From: Rhodoferax sp.
GTDB taxonomy: Bacteria > Pseudomonadota > Gammaproteobacteria > Burkholderiales > Burkholderiaceae_C
Assembly (NCBI RefSeq): GCF_030646845.1
Contig: NZ_JAUSLE010000032.1
Span: 1 to 64,000 of the forward strand
Length of the DNA stretch: 64,000 bases
Reading direction: 5' to 3'
Positions within the stretch are counted from its first letter, which is position 1. Every line of letters starts with the position of its first letter. The notes under the pieces were generated by a model that was given only the letters and a program-made list of their open reading frames with translations, did not search any database and was not told the origin of the DNA. This document shows, in pieces, positions 9,266 to 18,107 of the stretch. The position numbers were made by a program, and so were the translations under genes.

Positions 9266-10057
9266 TCAAACCGGCGCGTAAGCACCTGTGCCTCCTCGCC
9301 AAGGCGTAAGCACCTCATATCCCTCGGGCGTTACAGCCACCATGTGCTCCCACTGGGCGGACAGAGACCTGTCCTTTGTCACCACTGTCCACCCGTCGGG
9401 CAATTGCCTGGTTTCGCGTTTGCCTGCGTTGAGCATCGGTTCGATGGTGAAAACCATCCCCGGTTCCAGCTTAAGCCCTTCACCGCGCCGCCCATAGTGC
9501 AGCACTTGCGGTTCATCGTGGTAGACCTGTCCAATGCCGTGTCCGCAGTATTCGCGCACAACGCTGAAATTCTCTCGGTGAGCGACCGACTGGATGGCGT
9601 GACCGACATCGCCCAGAGTCGCGCCGGGCTTGACCTGCCGTATTCCGGCCAGCAAAGCCTCGTACGTCGTCTCCACCAGGCGCCGAGCCATCGTACTGGG
9701 GGCTCCGACGAAGTACATGCGACTGGTGTCGCCGAACCAGCCATCCTTGATGACGGCGACATCGATGTTGATGATGTCGCCCTTCTTCAAAATCTTGTCG
9801 TGCGAGGGGATGCCGTGACAAACCACCTGATTGACGGAGGTGAGGATGGTCTTGGGATACCCGAGATACCCCACGTTGGCTGGAATGGCGCCCTGGACAT
9901 TCACGATGTGGTCGTGGCAGATTCGGTCGAGCGTCTCCGTGCTCACCCCCGGCACCACGTGTGCCTCAACCATGCTGAGAACCTCTGCGGCAAGCCGGCC
10001 GGCCCGCCGCGTCATCTCGAGTTCCTCGGCGGACTTGATGGGAACGCCGTGAGCCAT
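9266..10057 (-). CDS. map: Type I methionine aminopeptidase, paired with a ParD-like gene
   Basis: A protein of 263 residues with the complete pita-bread dinuclear metal site: D99 (NIDVAVI), D110 (GDTSRMYFVG), H173 (CGHGIGQVYHDEP), E206 (FTIEPML) and E237 (AQWEHMV), plus the substrate histidine H81. It removes the initiator methionine from nascent proteins. The ATG overlaps the stop of the ParD-like gene by one base (TGATG), so the two are translationally coupled. A housekeeping copy would normally lie near rpsB, so this is probably a second copy (inference). It differs from housekeeping Map only in context, as far as can be seen. Confidence 0.93.
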   Translation of the reverse strand: MAHGVPIKSAEELEMTRRAGRLAAEVLSMVEAHVVPGVSTETLDRICHDHIVNVQGAIPANVGYLGYPKTILTSVNQVVCHGIPSHDKILKKGDIINIDVAVIKDGWFGDTSRMYFVGAPSTMARRLVETTYEALLAGIRQVKPGATLGDVGHAIQSVAHRENFSVVREYCGHGIGQVYHDEPQVLHYGRRGEGLKLEPGMVFTIEPMLNAGKRETRQLPDGWTVVTKDRSLSAQWEHMVAVTPEGYEVLTPWRGGTGAYAPV

Positions 10058-10311
10058 CAGTGTTTTTCAGCCGAGGATGCCCTGGGCTTTCCAAGTTGGC
10101 CTGTGACAGCCCCGGCGATATCCAGCCCCCCCGCGAGTTCAGCCCGTATCAACAGTTGGCAGATTTCTCGGTGGTCCAACTCTGGGTGCATCTCGGTCAG
10201 CATGCCGACTCGCATCCAGTGCTCTGCCTGCGCATTGATAGACCTGCTAAGGGCGTTCCCCGCCACTCGTAGGTTCTCATGCATCAGGTCTGAAATTTTT
10301 ACAATACCCAT
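10057..10311 (-). CDS. ParD-like antitoxin-family protein
   Basis: An 84-residue protein starting MGIVKISDLMHENLRVAG and continuing with ALSRSINAQAEHWMRVGML. The first half looks like a ribbon-helix-helix DNA-binding domain, and the whole fits the family I recall as ParD-like (PF11903). The longer open frame upstream to 10476 is unlikely, because GAGG stands six bases before the ATG at 10311. The stop overlaps the start of map. No ParE-like toxin gene is present; the partner in the operon is the aminopeptidase. Iterated TATATGAA words directly upstream suggest autoregulation. Confidence 0.75.
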   Translation of the reverse strand: MGIVKISDLMHENLRVAGNALSRSINAQAEHWMRVGMLTEMHPELDHREICQLLIRAELAGGLDIAGAVTGQLGKPRASSAEKH

Positions 10312-10321
10312 CAGTGACCTC

Positions 10322-10358
10322 GTATATGAAATGTATATGAAGTATATACGCTTCATAT
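10322..10358 (-). promoter_or_regulatory. Putative operator and promoter of the ParD-like/map operon
   Basis: GTATATGAA occurs at 10322-10330 and again at 10333-10341, exactly 11 bases apart. A third GTATAT starts at 10342 within the palindrome GTATATAC (10342-10349). ATATGAAG (10335-10342) is inverted as CTTCATAT at 10351-10358. On the minus strand TATACT (10346-10341) could serve as a -10 box, placing the transcript start about 20 bases before the ATG. The array ends directly beside the ribosome binding site. Iterated half-sites at helical spacing are what ribbon-helix-helix repressors bind; the binding itself is inferred. Confidence 0.6.
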
Positions 10359-10476
10359 GGCCCGGCGTCATTCGGGTAGATGAGCTCGATGTGGCCCTAA
10401 AGACCGCTTTGGACACATAGACGTCAGAACCTTGCCAAAGAAACGGTCGTGTTGGGCACCCCGGTGAGTCTTGCAT

Positions 10477-10532
10477 TTTGCTATTAACTTGATAGCTGTC
10501 TGCGCATATTCCACGAGGGCCAGAGCCCTAAA
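10477..10532 (+). repeat. Interspersed double-hairpin repeat, copy B (edge of accessory block)
   Basis: Reads TTTGCTATTAACTTGATAGC, then TGTCTGCGCATATTCCACG, then AGGGCCAGAGCCCT. Both hairpins are present. It has the same orientation as copy A at 4195 and lies 22 bases beyond the prmC stop. Copies A and B therefore bracket the block that separates prmC from grxD. Confidence 0.85.
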
Positions 10533-10554
10533 GTATCATTAAACTGGTTTGAAA

Positions 10555-11382
10555 TCAGGCTGCTGGCGCGCGTCCACCGCTGCAGCGCTCAATGCCATTC
10601 AAGTCCTGCCGCGACTGCACGTTCTCAAAGCCGGCGTCCAAAAGCAGCGCACGCACGGCGGCCGCCTGGTCGTAGCCATGTTCCAGCAACAGCCAGCCGC
10701 CGGGAGACAGGTGCGCTTGCGCCTGCGAGACGATCTGGCGAATGTCGTCCAGGCCATCGTCGCCACTGGCGAGCGCCTGCAGCGGCTCATGCGTGAGCGC
10801 GTCCAGGTGAGGGTCTGCGGCGGCGACATAGGGCGGATTGGACACGATGGCGTGGTAGCGGCCGCTCACATCGGTCAACCAGGAACCTTGCATGAACTCC
10901 ACCGGCAGCTGCAACCGGCGGGCGTTGGCCTGGGCCACCTGCAGCGCGTCGGCGCTGGCGTCCACGGCGGTGAGCTGCAGGTCAGGGCGAGTGGTTTTCA
11001 GCGCCAGGGCGATGGCGCCGCTACCGGTGCCCAGGTCGATGACCGCTGCACCCGGCAGCTCTGCCAGCACTTCCAGCGCCCATTCCACCAGCGTCTCAGT
11101 GTCCGGCCGGGGCACCAGCACCCGGGCGTCGACTTGCAGGTCCAGGCCAAAGAACTCTTTGTGGCCGGTGATGTAGGGCAGCGGAACACCCGCCGCGCGG
11201 CGCTGCACACAGACATCCATGGCGGCTTGCCCGGCAGGTGGCAGCGCATCGGTGTCATGGGCGAGCAGCCAGGCGCGGTCATGCGCTGGCTTGCCGAGCA
11301 CGTGCAGCAGCAGCAACTGCGCGTCCAGCCGGTCGACGCCGCGGGACTGGGCTGTGGCAAGTGCCTGTGCGACGGTGGACAC
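10555..11382 (-). CDS. prmC: Release-factor glutamine methyltransferase PrmC (HemK)
   Basis: A protein of 275 residues. The SAM-binding motif is VIDLGTGSGAIALALK, and the catalytic NPPY appears as VSNPPYVAAADPHL. It methylates the glutamine of the GGQ motif in RF1 and RF2. The start is taken as GTG 11382 (VSTVAQALATAQ), one base after the prfA stop, where homologues begin. An ATG at 11433 would add 17 residues inside prfA. It follows prfA, which encodes its substrate. Confidence 0.93.
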   Translation of the reverse strand: MSTVAQALATAQSRGVDRLDAQLLLLHVLGKPAHDRAWLLAHDTDALPPAGQAAMDVCVQRRAAGVPLPYITGHKEFFGLDLQVDARVLVPRPDTETLVEWALEVLAELPGAAVIDLGTGSGAIALALKTTRPDLQLTAVDASADALQVAQANARRLQLPVEFMQGSWLTDVSGRYHAIVSNPPYVAAADPHLDALTHEPLQALASGDDGLDDIRQIVSQAQAHLSPGGWLLLEHGYDQAAAVRALLLDAGFENVQSRQDLNGIERCSGGRAPAA

Positions 11383-11383
11383 C

Positions 11384-12484
11384 TTAGCCGCCTCCACCCA
11401 ACTCCAGCGCGGCCAGTTGCTGAGCCGCTTCATAGGCTTGCAGCGCCTGCACCACGTCGTCCAGGTCGCCCTCCCTGATGTAGAGCAGCTTGTACAACGT
11501 GAGGTTGATGCGGTGGTCGGTCAGGCGCCCCTGCGGAAAGTTGTAGGTGCGGATGCGGTCGCTGCGGTCGCCGCTGCCCACCAGGCTCTTGCGCTCGGCA
11601 GCGTCCTTGGCGGCGCGTTCGCTGCGGTCTTTCTCATGGATGCGGGCGGTGAGCACTTTCAGTGCCTGCGCCTTGTTGCTGTGCTGGCTGCGCCCGTCCT
11701 GGCATTCGGCCACGATGCCGGTGGGGAGGTGGGTGATGCGCACCGCCGAGTCGGTCTTGTTGATGTGCTGGCCGCCGGCGCCGCTGGCGCGGTAGGTGTC
11801 AATGCGCAGATCGGACGGGTTGATCTTGATGGCCTCGGCCTCGTCCTGCTCGGCCAGTACCGCCACGGTACAGGCGCTGGTGTGGATGCGGCCCTGCGTT
11901 TCGGTGGCGGGTACGCGCTGCACGCGGTGCCCGCCCGATTCGAACTTGAGGGCGCCGTACACATTCTCGCCCTCGATCCGTACCACCACCTCCTTGTAGC
12001 CGCCCAGCTCACTGGGCGATTCGCTGACGATCTCGGTCTTCCAGCCACAGCGGTCGCCGTAGCGGGTGTACATGCGCAGCAGGTCGCCGGCGAACAGGGC
12101 CGACTCGTCGCCGCCGGTACCGGCGCGGATCTCGACGAAGGCGGGGCGCGCGTCGTCCGGGTCCTTGGGCAGCAGCATGCGCTGCAACTCGCCTTCCAGC
12201 TGCTGCAGCTCGGCCGTGGCGTCATCCATCTCTTCCTGCGCCATGGCTGCCATGTCGGCGTCGGCGGCAGAACCAGCCAGCATCTCCTGCCCGGCGGCCA
12301 GGTCAGCTTCGCGCTGCTGGTAGCGCGCCCAGCGGCTGGCGACGGCGGACACCTCGGTGTGCTCGCGCGACAACGCCAGAAACTGTTTCATGTCCTTCAT
12401 GATGTCTTCGCGTGACAGCAGAAATTCAAGCTCTCCCAGGCGGTCGGCGTAGCGTGCGAGTTGTTGGCGGAGGAAGGGTTTCAT
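11384..12484 (-). CDS. prfA: Peptide chain release factor 1
   Basis: A protein of 366 residues, near the usual 360. The GGQ peptidyl-tRNA hydrolysis motif is in [16 protein letters not shown], and [20 protein letters not shown] marks the RF family core. It reads UAA and UAG stop codons. The start at 12484 ([16 protein letters not shown]) matches homologues; an ATG six codons upstream is possible. It sits in the minus-strand run hemA-prfA-prmC and is modified by the product of the next gene. Confidence 0.96.
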   Translation of the reverse strand: MKPFLRQQLARYADRLGELEFLLSREDIMKDMKQFLALSREHTEVSAVASRWARYQQREADLAAGQEMLAGSAADADMAAMAQEEMDDATAELQQLEGELQRMLLPKDPDDARPAFVEIRAGTGGDESALFAGDLLRMYTRYGDRCGWKTEIVSESPSELGGYKEVVVRIEGENVYGALKFESGGHRVQRVPATETQGRIHTSACTVAVLAEQDEAEAIKINPSDLRIDTYRASGAGGQHINKTDSAVRITHLPTGIVAECQDGRSQHSNKAQALKVLTARIHEKDRSERAAKDAAERKSLVGSGDRSDRIRTYNFPQGRLTDHRINLTLYKLLYIREGDLDDVVQALQAYEAAQQLAALELGGGG

Positions 12485-12633
12485 GGGGGGATAAGGGCGC
12501 AAAGATAAGTGTGGCGTCTACAGGCTGGATCAAAACGGTGCGGACACATAGGGGGAAAGGTCACCACCGGCCTGGCCTGCCCCAAGTCCGTCAAGGGGCG
12601 TCGGCGGCGCGGGGGGCCGCAAAGTCAGCGTCG

Positions 12634-13893
12634 CTAACGTTCTTTGCGCAAAAAGAAATGCTGGATGGCCGCGCTGGCGCGCTCGCGGGCACTGGCGTCG
12701 CCGGCATGCAGCTCGGCCATGGCGCCATGCAGCATTTTCTGCGTCAGCCCCTTGGACAGGGCTTCGAGCACGGCATCCACGTCTTCGCCTTTGGCCAGCA
12801 GTTTGCGGGCGCGGTTGATTTCTGCCGCGCGCCATTCGTCTGCCTGGGCGTTGAGCTGCTGAATCAGGGGAACCGAGCCGCGCTGGTCCACCCAGTGCAG
12901 GAAGCTCTGCACACCCGCATCCACAATGGCTTCGGCCTGGGCCACCGCCGCCTGGCGGCTGGCCTGCGCTGTCTGCACGACGCCGGCCAGGTCGTCCACG
13001 GTGTACAGGTACACGTCTTCCAGCGCCTTGACTTCCACCTCGATGTCGCGCGGCACCGCCAGATCGACCATGAACATGGGACGGTGCTTGCGACGCTTCA
13101 GGGCACGTTCTACTGCGCCCAAGCCAATGATGGGCAGCGTGCTGGCGGTGCAGCTGATGACGGCGTCAAACTCGTGCAGCCGGTCGGGCAGATCGGCCAG
13201 GCGCATGACCTCGCCACCAAAACGGGTGGCGAGCTTCTCACCGCGTTCCAGCGTGCGGTTGGCAATGGCGATGCCTTTGGGAGTCTTTGCGGCGAAGTGC
13301 GTGGCGCAGAGTTCAATCATCTCGCCGGCGCCCACGAACAGAATCTTCACCTCGCCCAGGTCTTCAAACAATTGCCCGGCCAGGCGCACGGCGGCAGCGG
13401 CCATGCTGATGGAATGCGCGCCAATTTCGGTCGAGGTGCGCACTTCCTTGGCTACGGCAAACGAGCGCTGGAACAGCTGGCTCAGCGTGGTGCCCAGGGC
13501 GCCTGCCGCCTCGGCGGCGCGTACGGCGTCCTTGAGCTGTCCCAGGATTTGCGGCTCGCCCAGCACCATCGAGTCCAGGCCACTTGCCACCCGGAACGCG
13601 TGGCGCGCCGCGAAGCCGTCTTCCAGCGTGTAGGAATGGGCGCGCAGCAGGGCGGGGGACACACCGCCGGAGTGGGCCAGCCAGTCCAGCGTGTGGTCCA
13701 GCTCGGGCTTGTCGCCGGCACAGTAGATCTCGGTGCGGTTGCAGGTGGAGATGAGGGCGGCCTCCGGCTGGCGCGAGAGGGACTGGCGCAAACCCCGCAA
13801 AGTCGGCTCGATCTGGTCGATGGCGAACGCAAAACGGCCGCGCAGATCGAGCGGCGCGGTCGTGTGATTGATGCCCAAAGCCCAGACTGCCAT
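12634..13893 (-). CDS. hemA: Glutamyl-tRNA reductase
   Basis: A protein of 419 residues that reduces glutamyl-tRNA to glutamate-1-semialdehyde, the first committed step of heme synthesis in the C5 pathway. The catalytic cysteine is in [13 protein letters not shown]. The NADPH domain follows ([13 protein letters not shown]), then the C-terminal dimerisation helix. The start at 13893 ([15 protein letters not shown]) is typical. A perfect TATAAT lies only 6 bases upstream (13905-13900), so the transcript may begin at or next to the ATG. About 150 bases separate it from prfA downstream. Confidence 0.97.
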   Translation of the reverse strand: MAVWALGINHTTAPLDLRGRFAFAIDQIEPTLRGLRQSLSRQPEAALISTCNRTEIYCAGDKPELDHTLDWLAHSGGVSPALLRAHSYTLEDGFAARHAFRVASGLDSMVLGEPQILGQLKDAVRAAEAAGALGTTLSQLFQRSFAVAKEVRTSTEIGAHSISMAAAAVRLAGQLFEDLGEVKILFVGAGEMIELCATHFAAKTPKGIAIANRTLERGEKLATRFGGEVMRLADLPDRLHEFDAVISCTASTLPIIGLGAVERALKRRKHRPMFMVDLAVPRDIEVEVKALEDVYLYTVDDLAGVVQTAQASRQAAVAQAEAIVDAGVQSFLHWVDQRGSVPLIQQLNAQADEWRAAEINRARKLLAKGEDVDAVLEALSKGLTQKMLHGAMAELHAGDASARERASAAIQHFFLRKER

Positions 13894-13899
13894 ATCGTG

Positions 13900-13905
13900 A
13901 TTATA
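13900..13905 (-). promoter_or_regulatory. Perfect -10 hexamer just before hemA
   Basis: On the minus strand TATAAT occupies 13905-13900, and the hemA ATG is at 13893-13891. With the usual 6-7 base distance from -10 to start, transcription would begin at or just before the A of the start codon. The best -35 candidate, TTGGCA, is only 14 bases upstream of the -10, so the promoter call is moderate. Confidence 0.45.
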
Positions 13906-13964
13906 AAATCAGACCGCGCTGCCAAGACTTGAGTGCTTTTCCATTGCCAGAGAGACCGCCACTG

Positions 13965-14243
13965 ATGGGCCCCCTTGACCTCCTGAATCATCTGCTGAAT
14001 TTCGTTGCCCCGGCTTTTTTTGTGGCCGTGCTGGTGACGCTGTCCGCCCGGATATTTATGAGAAAAAGCCCTGCAGCCCACGCGCTATGGGCGCAGTCAG
14101 CTATTAATTTTATAGTATGTGTGGCAATGCTGGCGCTGGGTCTGTGGTTCTTTGGCCGTGACGGCAAGATGCTCACCTACCTGGGCATGGCGCTGCTTTG
14201 CGCCACCAGCCAGTGGGTCATGCTGCGCGGCTGGAAAGCATAG
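13965..14243 (+). CDS. Small membrane protein of unknown function
   Basis: A 92-residue protein starting MGPLDLLNHLLNFVAPAFFV, with three hydrophobic segments, so probably an inner-membrane protein. I do not recognise a named family, although the opening resembles a small protein found next to hemA in Burkholderiales. An in-frame ATG at 13929 would add 12 residues. It is divergent from hemA. A half-copy of the interspersed repeat (GCTATTAATTTTATAGTA at 14100-14117) is read through as codons in the second transmembrane segment. Confidence 0.65.
   Translation: MGPLDLLNHLLNFVAPAFFVAVLVTLSARIFMRKSPAAHALWAQSAINFIVCVAMLALGLWFFGRDGKMLTYLGMALLCATSQWVMLRGWKA
14100..14117 (+). repeat. Half-copy C of the interspersed repeat, inside a coding sequence
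   Basis: GCTATTAATTTTATAGTA matches the first hairpin of the interspersed repeat, but the core and second hairpin are not recognisable after it. It encodes about residues 46-51 of the small membrane protein. Because it is short it could be a chance match. Confidence 0.35.
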
Positions 14244-14293
14244 CAACCCGCGCTTTTTGCTCCCCCGCTCTGCGCTGCGGCAGCTGCCTCCCC

Positions 14294-15409
14294 CTACCTG
14301 CCCGCCTTGAAATTGCTGAAGGTGCGGGTCTGCACCCGGCGCAGATCCTGCGGCAAGGCGTCCGGCGCAATCATGGTTTTGGTGGCGGCGGCGTCCAGGA
14401 GGATGGACTTGTTCTCCGCCACGTCTTTCTTCACAAACTTGATTGATGCGGCGTTCGGGTTGGCGTAGAACACCTTGTTGGTGAGCGACGCGTGCACTTC
14501 CGGACGCAGGATGTAGTTGATGAACAGGTGGGCGTTGGCGACGTTCGGTGCATCCTTGGGGATCGCCATGGTGTCAAAGAACAGGGTGGCGCCGGTTTTG
14601 GGTACCAGCGCTTCAATCACCACCGGCGGCTTGGCCTTGGCCTCCAGGGCGCGGCTGCGGGCGATGTTGATATCGCCTGAGAAACCCATCACCAGGCAAG
14701 TGGCGCCGCTGGCCATTTCTTCGATGTAGCCGGAGGAGGAAAAACGGGTCACGTAGGGGCGAATGCTGGTGAGCAGCCTGGCCGCCTCCGCATAATCGGC
14801 CGCGTTGCGGCTGTAGGCCGGCTTGCCAATGTAATGCAGGGCTGCGGGCAGCACTTCAGAGGCAGAGTCCAGCACGCTGACGCCGCAGCTCTTGAGTTTG
14901 CTGACGTACTTCGGGTCAAACAGCAGGCTCCAGGCGTTCTCCGGCATGGGCATGTCACCCAGCGCCGCCTTGACCTTGTTGACGTTGATGCCTACGGTGA
15001 CGTAGCCCCACATCCAGTCCACCAGGTAGGCGTTGCCCGGATCGAGTTTGGCCAGTTGTTCCAGCAGGCCTTTGTCGAGGTTGCCCCAGTTGGTGAGCTT
15101 GCTGCGGTCCAGCTTTTGCAGCAAGCCGCCTTCAATCTGGATTTTGGCGAAGTGGGAGCCGGGCACGACGATGTCATAGCCGGTCTTGCCTGCCACCAGC
15201 TTGGCGTGAAGGATTTCGTTGTTGTCGTAGGTGTCGTAGCGAACCTTGATGCCGGTTTCTTTTTCGAAGTTCCTGATCGTGTCTTCGGCAATGTAGTCAG
15301 ACCAGTTGTAGATGTTCAGGACCTTGGGGTCTGCCGCATGGGCCGCCCCGGCAAACAGCATGGCGCTCGCGGCCAACGCCAAACCAACTTGTTTCAAGTT
15401 CATAGCCAT
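14294..15409 (-). CDS. Polyamine ABC transporter substrate-binding protein (PotF-like)
   Basis: A protein of 371 residues with a cleavable signal peptide (hydrophobic LALAASAMLFAGAAHA, cleavage after AHA). The mature start KVLNIYNWSDYIAEDTIRNF is the hallmark of PotD/PotF periplasmic polyamine receptors, and GYDIVVPGSHF follows. The length matches PotF. It probably binds putrescine or a related polyamine and delivers it to a PotGHI-type permease, whose genes are not in the window. The start may be the ATG at 15409 or the one two codons later. It lies in the same orientation as ugpQ but is unlikely to be functionally linked to it. Confidence 0.9.
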   Translation of the reverse strand: MAMNLKQVGLALAASAMLFAGAAHAADPKVLNIYNWSDYIAEDTIRNFEKETGIKVRYDTYDNNEILHAKLVAGKTGYDIVVPGSHFAKIQIEGGLLQKLDRSKLTNWGNLDKGLLEQLAKLDPGNAYLVDWMWGYVTVGINVNKVKAALGDMPMPENAWSLLFDPKYVSKLKSCGVSVLDSASEVLPAALHYIGKPAYSRNAADYAEAARLLTSIRPYVTRFSSSGYIEEMASGATCLVMGFSGDINIARSRALEAKAKPPVVIEALVPKTGATLFFDTMAIPKDAPNVANAHLFINYILRPEVHASLTNKVFYANPNAASIKFVKKDVAENKSILLDAAATKTMIAPDALPQDLRRVQTRTFSNFKAGR

Positions 15410-15457
15410 GTCAATTGATCCCCTTTGGTGAGGGCAAAATCATAGCAAAGGCCAGCG

Positions 15458-16231
15458 TCACGCAGGCGAAAACAGGTCCACCCGGTCGGTGATGATGCCG
15501 TCCGTGCCGAGGGCGATCAGGCGCTGTGCCGCCCATTCGTCGTTCACGGTGTAGCTCAGCGTGCGGAACTCCGCGCTTTTGGCCTGGGTGACGCTGGAGG
15601 TATCCCACAGGGCGTGATTGCAGACGACTGCCGCACAATCCAGCGTGAGGGCGGTTTCCAGCCAGCCTGTCCACAGCGAATCCAGCAGCAGGCCCCGTGG
15701 CAGTTGGGGCTGTGCGTCACGCGCTGCCTGCAGCGCTTCGGGGTGGAACGAGGTGAGCAGCGGCGGCACAGCCGCACCCTGCCACAGCCGCGCGGCATGG
15801 TGAGCGACCACTTCGCCCGTCTGTCGTTCCAGGCCGGGCGTGGGCTTGATTTCAATGTTCAGGAAAAAACCATTGCGCAGGCAGAAGTGGGCGATGTGGT
15901 CAAGAGTGGGCAGGGGTTCACCGGCAAAGTGGCGGGAATGCCAGCTGCCCGCATCGAGTTGGGACAGTGCGCCCCAGGCATGGTCGCCGCCGACGGCACT
16001 GTTTCCGGCGCCGAGTTGCGCAACCGCATTGGTGGTGCGTTGCAGGGTGGCGTCGTGCATCAGGAAGGGGATCCCATCAGCACTCAGTTTGACGTCGCAC
16101 TCGAACATGCGGTAACCATGGCTGGCACCCACACGAAACGCGGCCAGCGTGTTCTCAGGGGCCAGTCGGCCAGCGCCCCGGTGGGCGACCCAGCGTGGGT
16201 AAGGCCAGTTGTCAGCGGTGACCTGCAGCAT
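15458..16231 (-). CDS. ugpQ: Glycerophosphodiester phosphodiesterase
   Basis: A protein of 257 residues. [19 protein letters not shown] carries the catalytic HRG and PENT motifs, followed by [20 protein letters not shown] with the metal-binding acidic residues and second histidine. The enzyme splits glycerophosphodiesters into glycerol-3-phosphate and an alcohol. The ATG at 16231 lies inside the end of ugpC (20-base overlap), so it is the last gene of the ugpBAECQ operon and supplies substrate from imported diesters. Confidence 0.93.
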   Translation of the reverse strand: MLQVTADNWPYPRWVAHRGAGRLAPENTLAAFRVGASHGYRMFECDVKLSADGIPFLMHDATLQRTTNAVAQLGAGNSAVGGDHAWGALSQLDAGSWHSRHFAGEPLPTLDHIAHFCLRNGFFLNIEIKPTPGLERQTGEVVAHHAARLWQGAAVPPLLTSFHPEALQAARDAQPQLPRGLLLDSLWTGWLETALTLDCAAVVCNHALWDTSSVTQAKSAEFRTLSYTVNDEWAAQRLIALGTDGIITDRVDLFSPA

Positions 16232-17255
16232 CAGGGGCTTCCTTGCGTTTGCCGCTGTTGGCGTCAAACCAGTGCAACTTGTCGGCGCGGGGCGTGACAT
16301 GGATCGTGTTGCCAAGGCCGGGCACTGCGTGCGATTCTTCAGTGCGGATGATGACCATCTCGTCGCCGCTGCCGTGCGCCCAGCGGCCGTAGACCAGGCG
16401 TTCCGCGCCCAGCATTTCCACGGCTTCCACGCGCAAGGCCCAGCCGGTGGGGGTGATGTCCAGGTGCTCGGGGCGGACACCGGTGATGGTGCCCGCTCTG
16501 GCGTCAGGTGCGTTCTTGAGCAGGTTCATGGGGGGTGAGCCCATGAAGCTGGCCACAAACGTGGTGGCGGGCCGCGTGTAGACCTCTTCCGGCGTGCCAA
16601 ACTGCTCGACCACGCCGCCGTTCATGACGATCATGCGTTGTGCCAGCGTCATGGCCTCGACCTGATCATGGGTGACAAAGAGGGAGGTGATGCCCAGTTC
16701 GCGGTGCAGTTTCTGTATTTCCAGCCGGGTTTGCGCGCGCAACTTGGCGTCCAGGTTGCTGAGCGGCTCGTCAAACAAAAATACCTGGGGCTGGCGCACG
16801 ATGGCGCGACCCATCGCCACGCGCTGGCGCTGGCCGCCGGAGAGTTCGCGCGGCTTGCGCTGCAGAAACGGGCCTATTTCGAGGATCTTCGCCGCCTTGT
16901 CGACCCGGGTCCTGATTTCGTCCGCCGGCACCTTGGCGATCTTGAGACCGTAGGCCATGTTGTCGAATACGCTCATGTGCGGATACAGCGCGTAGTTCTG
17001 GAACACCATGGCAATGTCGCGTTCGGACGGCTCCAGGTGGTTGACCACGCGCGGGCCGATCGAGATTTCACCGCCGCTGACCTCTTCCAGTCCGGCGACC
17101 ATGCGCAACAGGGTTGACTTGCCGCAACCGGACGGGCCGACGATCACGACGAATTCGCCGTCAAGAATCTCGGCATTCACGCCATGGATGACCTGGTTCG
17201 CCGACTTGCCGCTGCCGTAGCTCTTGACGATGTTTTTTAGAGTGATTGAGGCCAT
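16212..17255 (-). CDS. ugpC: sn-Glycerol-3-phosphate ABC transporter, ATP-binding subunit
   Basis: A protein of 347 residues. Walker A is [19 protein letters not shown], the signature is [19 protein letters not shown] and Walker B is [16 protein letters not shown]. The C-terminal part is the regulatory TOBE-type extension of the MalK/UgpC group. It powers UgpAE-mediated uptake of glycerol-3-phosphate and its diesters. The ATG at 17255 overlaps the ugpE stop by one base, so the upstream extension of the frame is rejected. Confidence 0.96.
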   Translation of the reverse strand: MASITLKNIVKSYGSGKSANQVIHGVNAEILDGEFVVIVGPSGCGKSTLLRMVAGLEEVSGGEISIGPRVVNHLEPSERDIAMVFQNYALYPHMSVFDNMAYGLKIAKVPADEIRTRVDKAAKILEIGPFLQRKPRELSGGQRQRVAMGRAIVRQPQVFLFDEPLSNLDAKLRAQTRLEIQKLHRELGITSLFVTHDQVEAMTLAQRMIVMNGGVVEQFGTPEEVYTRPATTFVASFMGSPPMNLLKNAPDARAGTITGVRPEHLDITPTGWALRVEAVEMLGAERLVYGRWAHGSGDEMVIIRTEESHAVPGLGNTIHVTPRADKLHWFDANSGKRKEAPDAAGHR

Positions 17256-18106
17256 TATTTTTCGGTATCCACCAGCCCTTTGACAAACCATTTTTGCATC
17301 AGTATCACCACCAGCGCCGGCGGGATCATGGCCAGCACGGCGGTGGCCATGACCACATTCCACTGCATCTCGGAGTCGCCGCCCGAGATCATGCGCTTGA
17401 TGCCAATGACCACCGGGTACATGTTCTCGTTGGTGGTCACCAGCAGCGGCCAGAGGTACTGGTTCCAGCCGTAAATGAACTGGATCACGAACAGGGCCGC
17501 AATCGACGTGCTGGACAGCGGCAGCAGCACGTCCTTGAAGAACCGCATGGGCCCGGCGCCGTCCATGCGCGCCGCCTCCACCAGTTCCTCCGGCACGGTC
17601 AGGAAAAACTGCCGGAACAAAAAGGTGGCGGTGGCCGAGGCGATCAGGGGCACCGTCAGACCGGCGTAGCTGTTGAGCATGCCCAGATCGGCCACCACCT
17701 TGTAGGTCGGGCCGATGCGCACCTCCACCGGCAGCATCAAGGTGACGAAGATGGCCCAGAAGAAGAACATGCGAAACGGAAAACGAAAATACACGATCGC
17801 AAAAGCAGACAGCAGTGAAATGGATATCTTGCCGAACGCAATGACCAATGCCGAGATCAGGCTCACCATCATCATTTGCCCCACCGGCGCCTTGGAGCCC
17901 GAACCGCCGCCGGTGCCGTTCCAGGCCGCCGTGTAGTTCTCGATGAGGTGGCTGCCGGGCAGCAGGGGCATGGGGGCTTGCACAATGGCCTGGGACGTCT
18001 GCGTGGAGGCGACAAACGTCAGGTACAGCGGAAAAGCCACCACCAGCACGCCCAGGATCAGGACGACGTGCGACAGCAGAGTCAGCAGGGGGCGGCGCTC
18101 AACCAT
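17255..18106 (-). CDS. ugpE: sn-Glycerol-3-phosphate ABC transporter permease UgpE
   Basis: A protein of 283 residues with six hydrophobic segments. The EAA loop that contacts the ATPase reads [18 protein letters not shown]. It is the second permease of the ugp importer and lies in the inner membrane. Its ATG is one base after the ugpA stop region, and its own stop overlaps ugpC. The tight packing supports a single transcript. Confidence 0.95.
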   Translation of the reverse strand: MVERRPLLTLLSHVVLILGVLVVAFPLYLTFVASTQTSQAIVQAPMPLLPGSHLIENYTAAWNGTGGGSGSKAPVGQMMMVSLISALVIAFGKISISLLSAFAIVYFRFPFRMFFFWAIFVTLMLPVEVRIGPTYKVVADLGMLNSYAGLTVPLIASATATFLFRQFFLTVPEELVEAARMDGAGPMRFFKDVLLPLSSTSIAALFVIQFIYGWNQYLWPLLVTTNENMYPVVIGIKRMISGGDSEMQWNVVMATAVLAMIPPALVVILMQKWFVKGLVDTEK

Positions 18107-18107
18107 G

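Noticed and set aside
8892..9302. Minus-strand frame of 136 codons as a gene in the gene-free stretch
   Set aside because: No ribosome binding site, random composition, and it overlaps the end of map.
4195..10532. The grxD-prmC block as a transposon or integrative element
   Set aside because: No transposase, integrase, terminal inverted repeats or tRNA attachment site was seen; only the interspersed repeats mark its ends.
12412..13932. Plus-strand open frame of 506 codons opposite hemA
   Set aside because: Shadow of hemA, whose motifs and length are complete.
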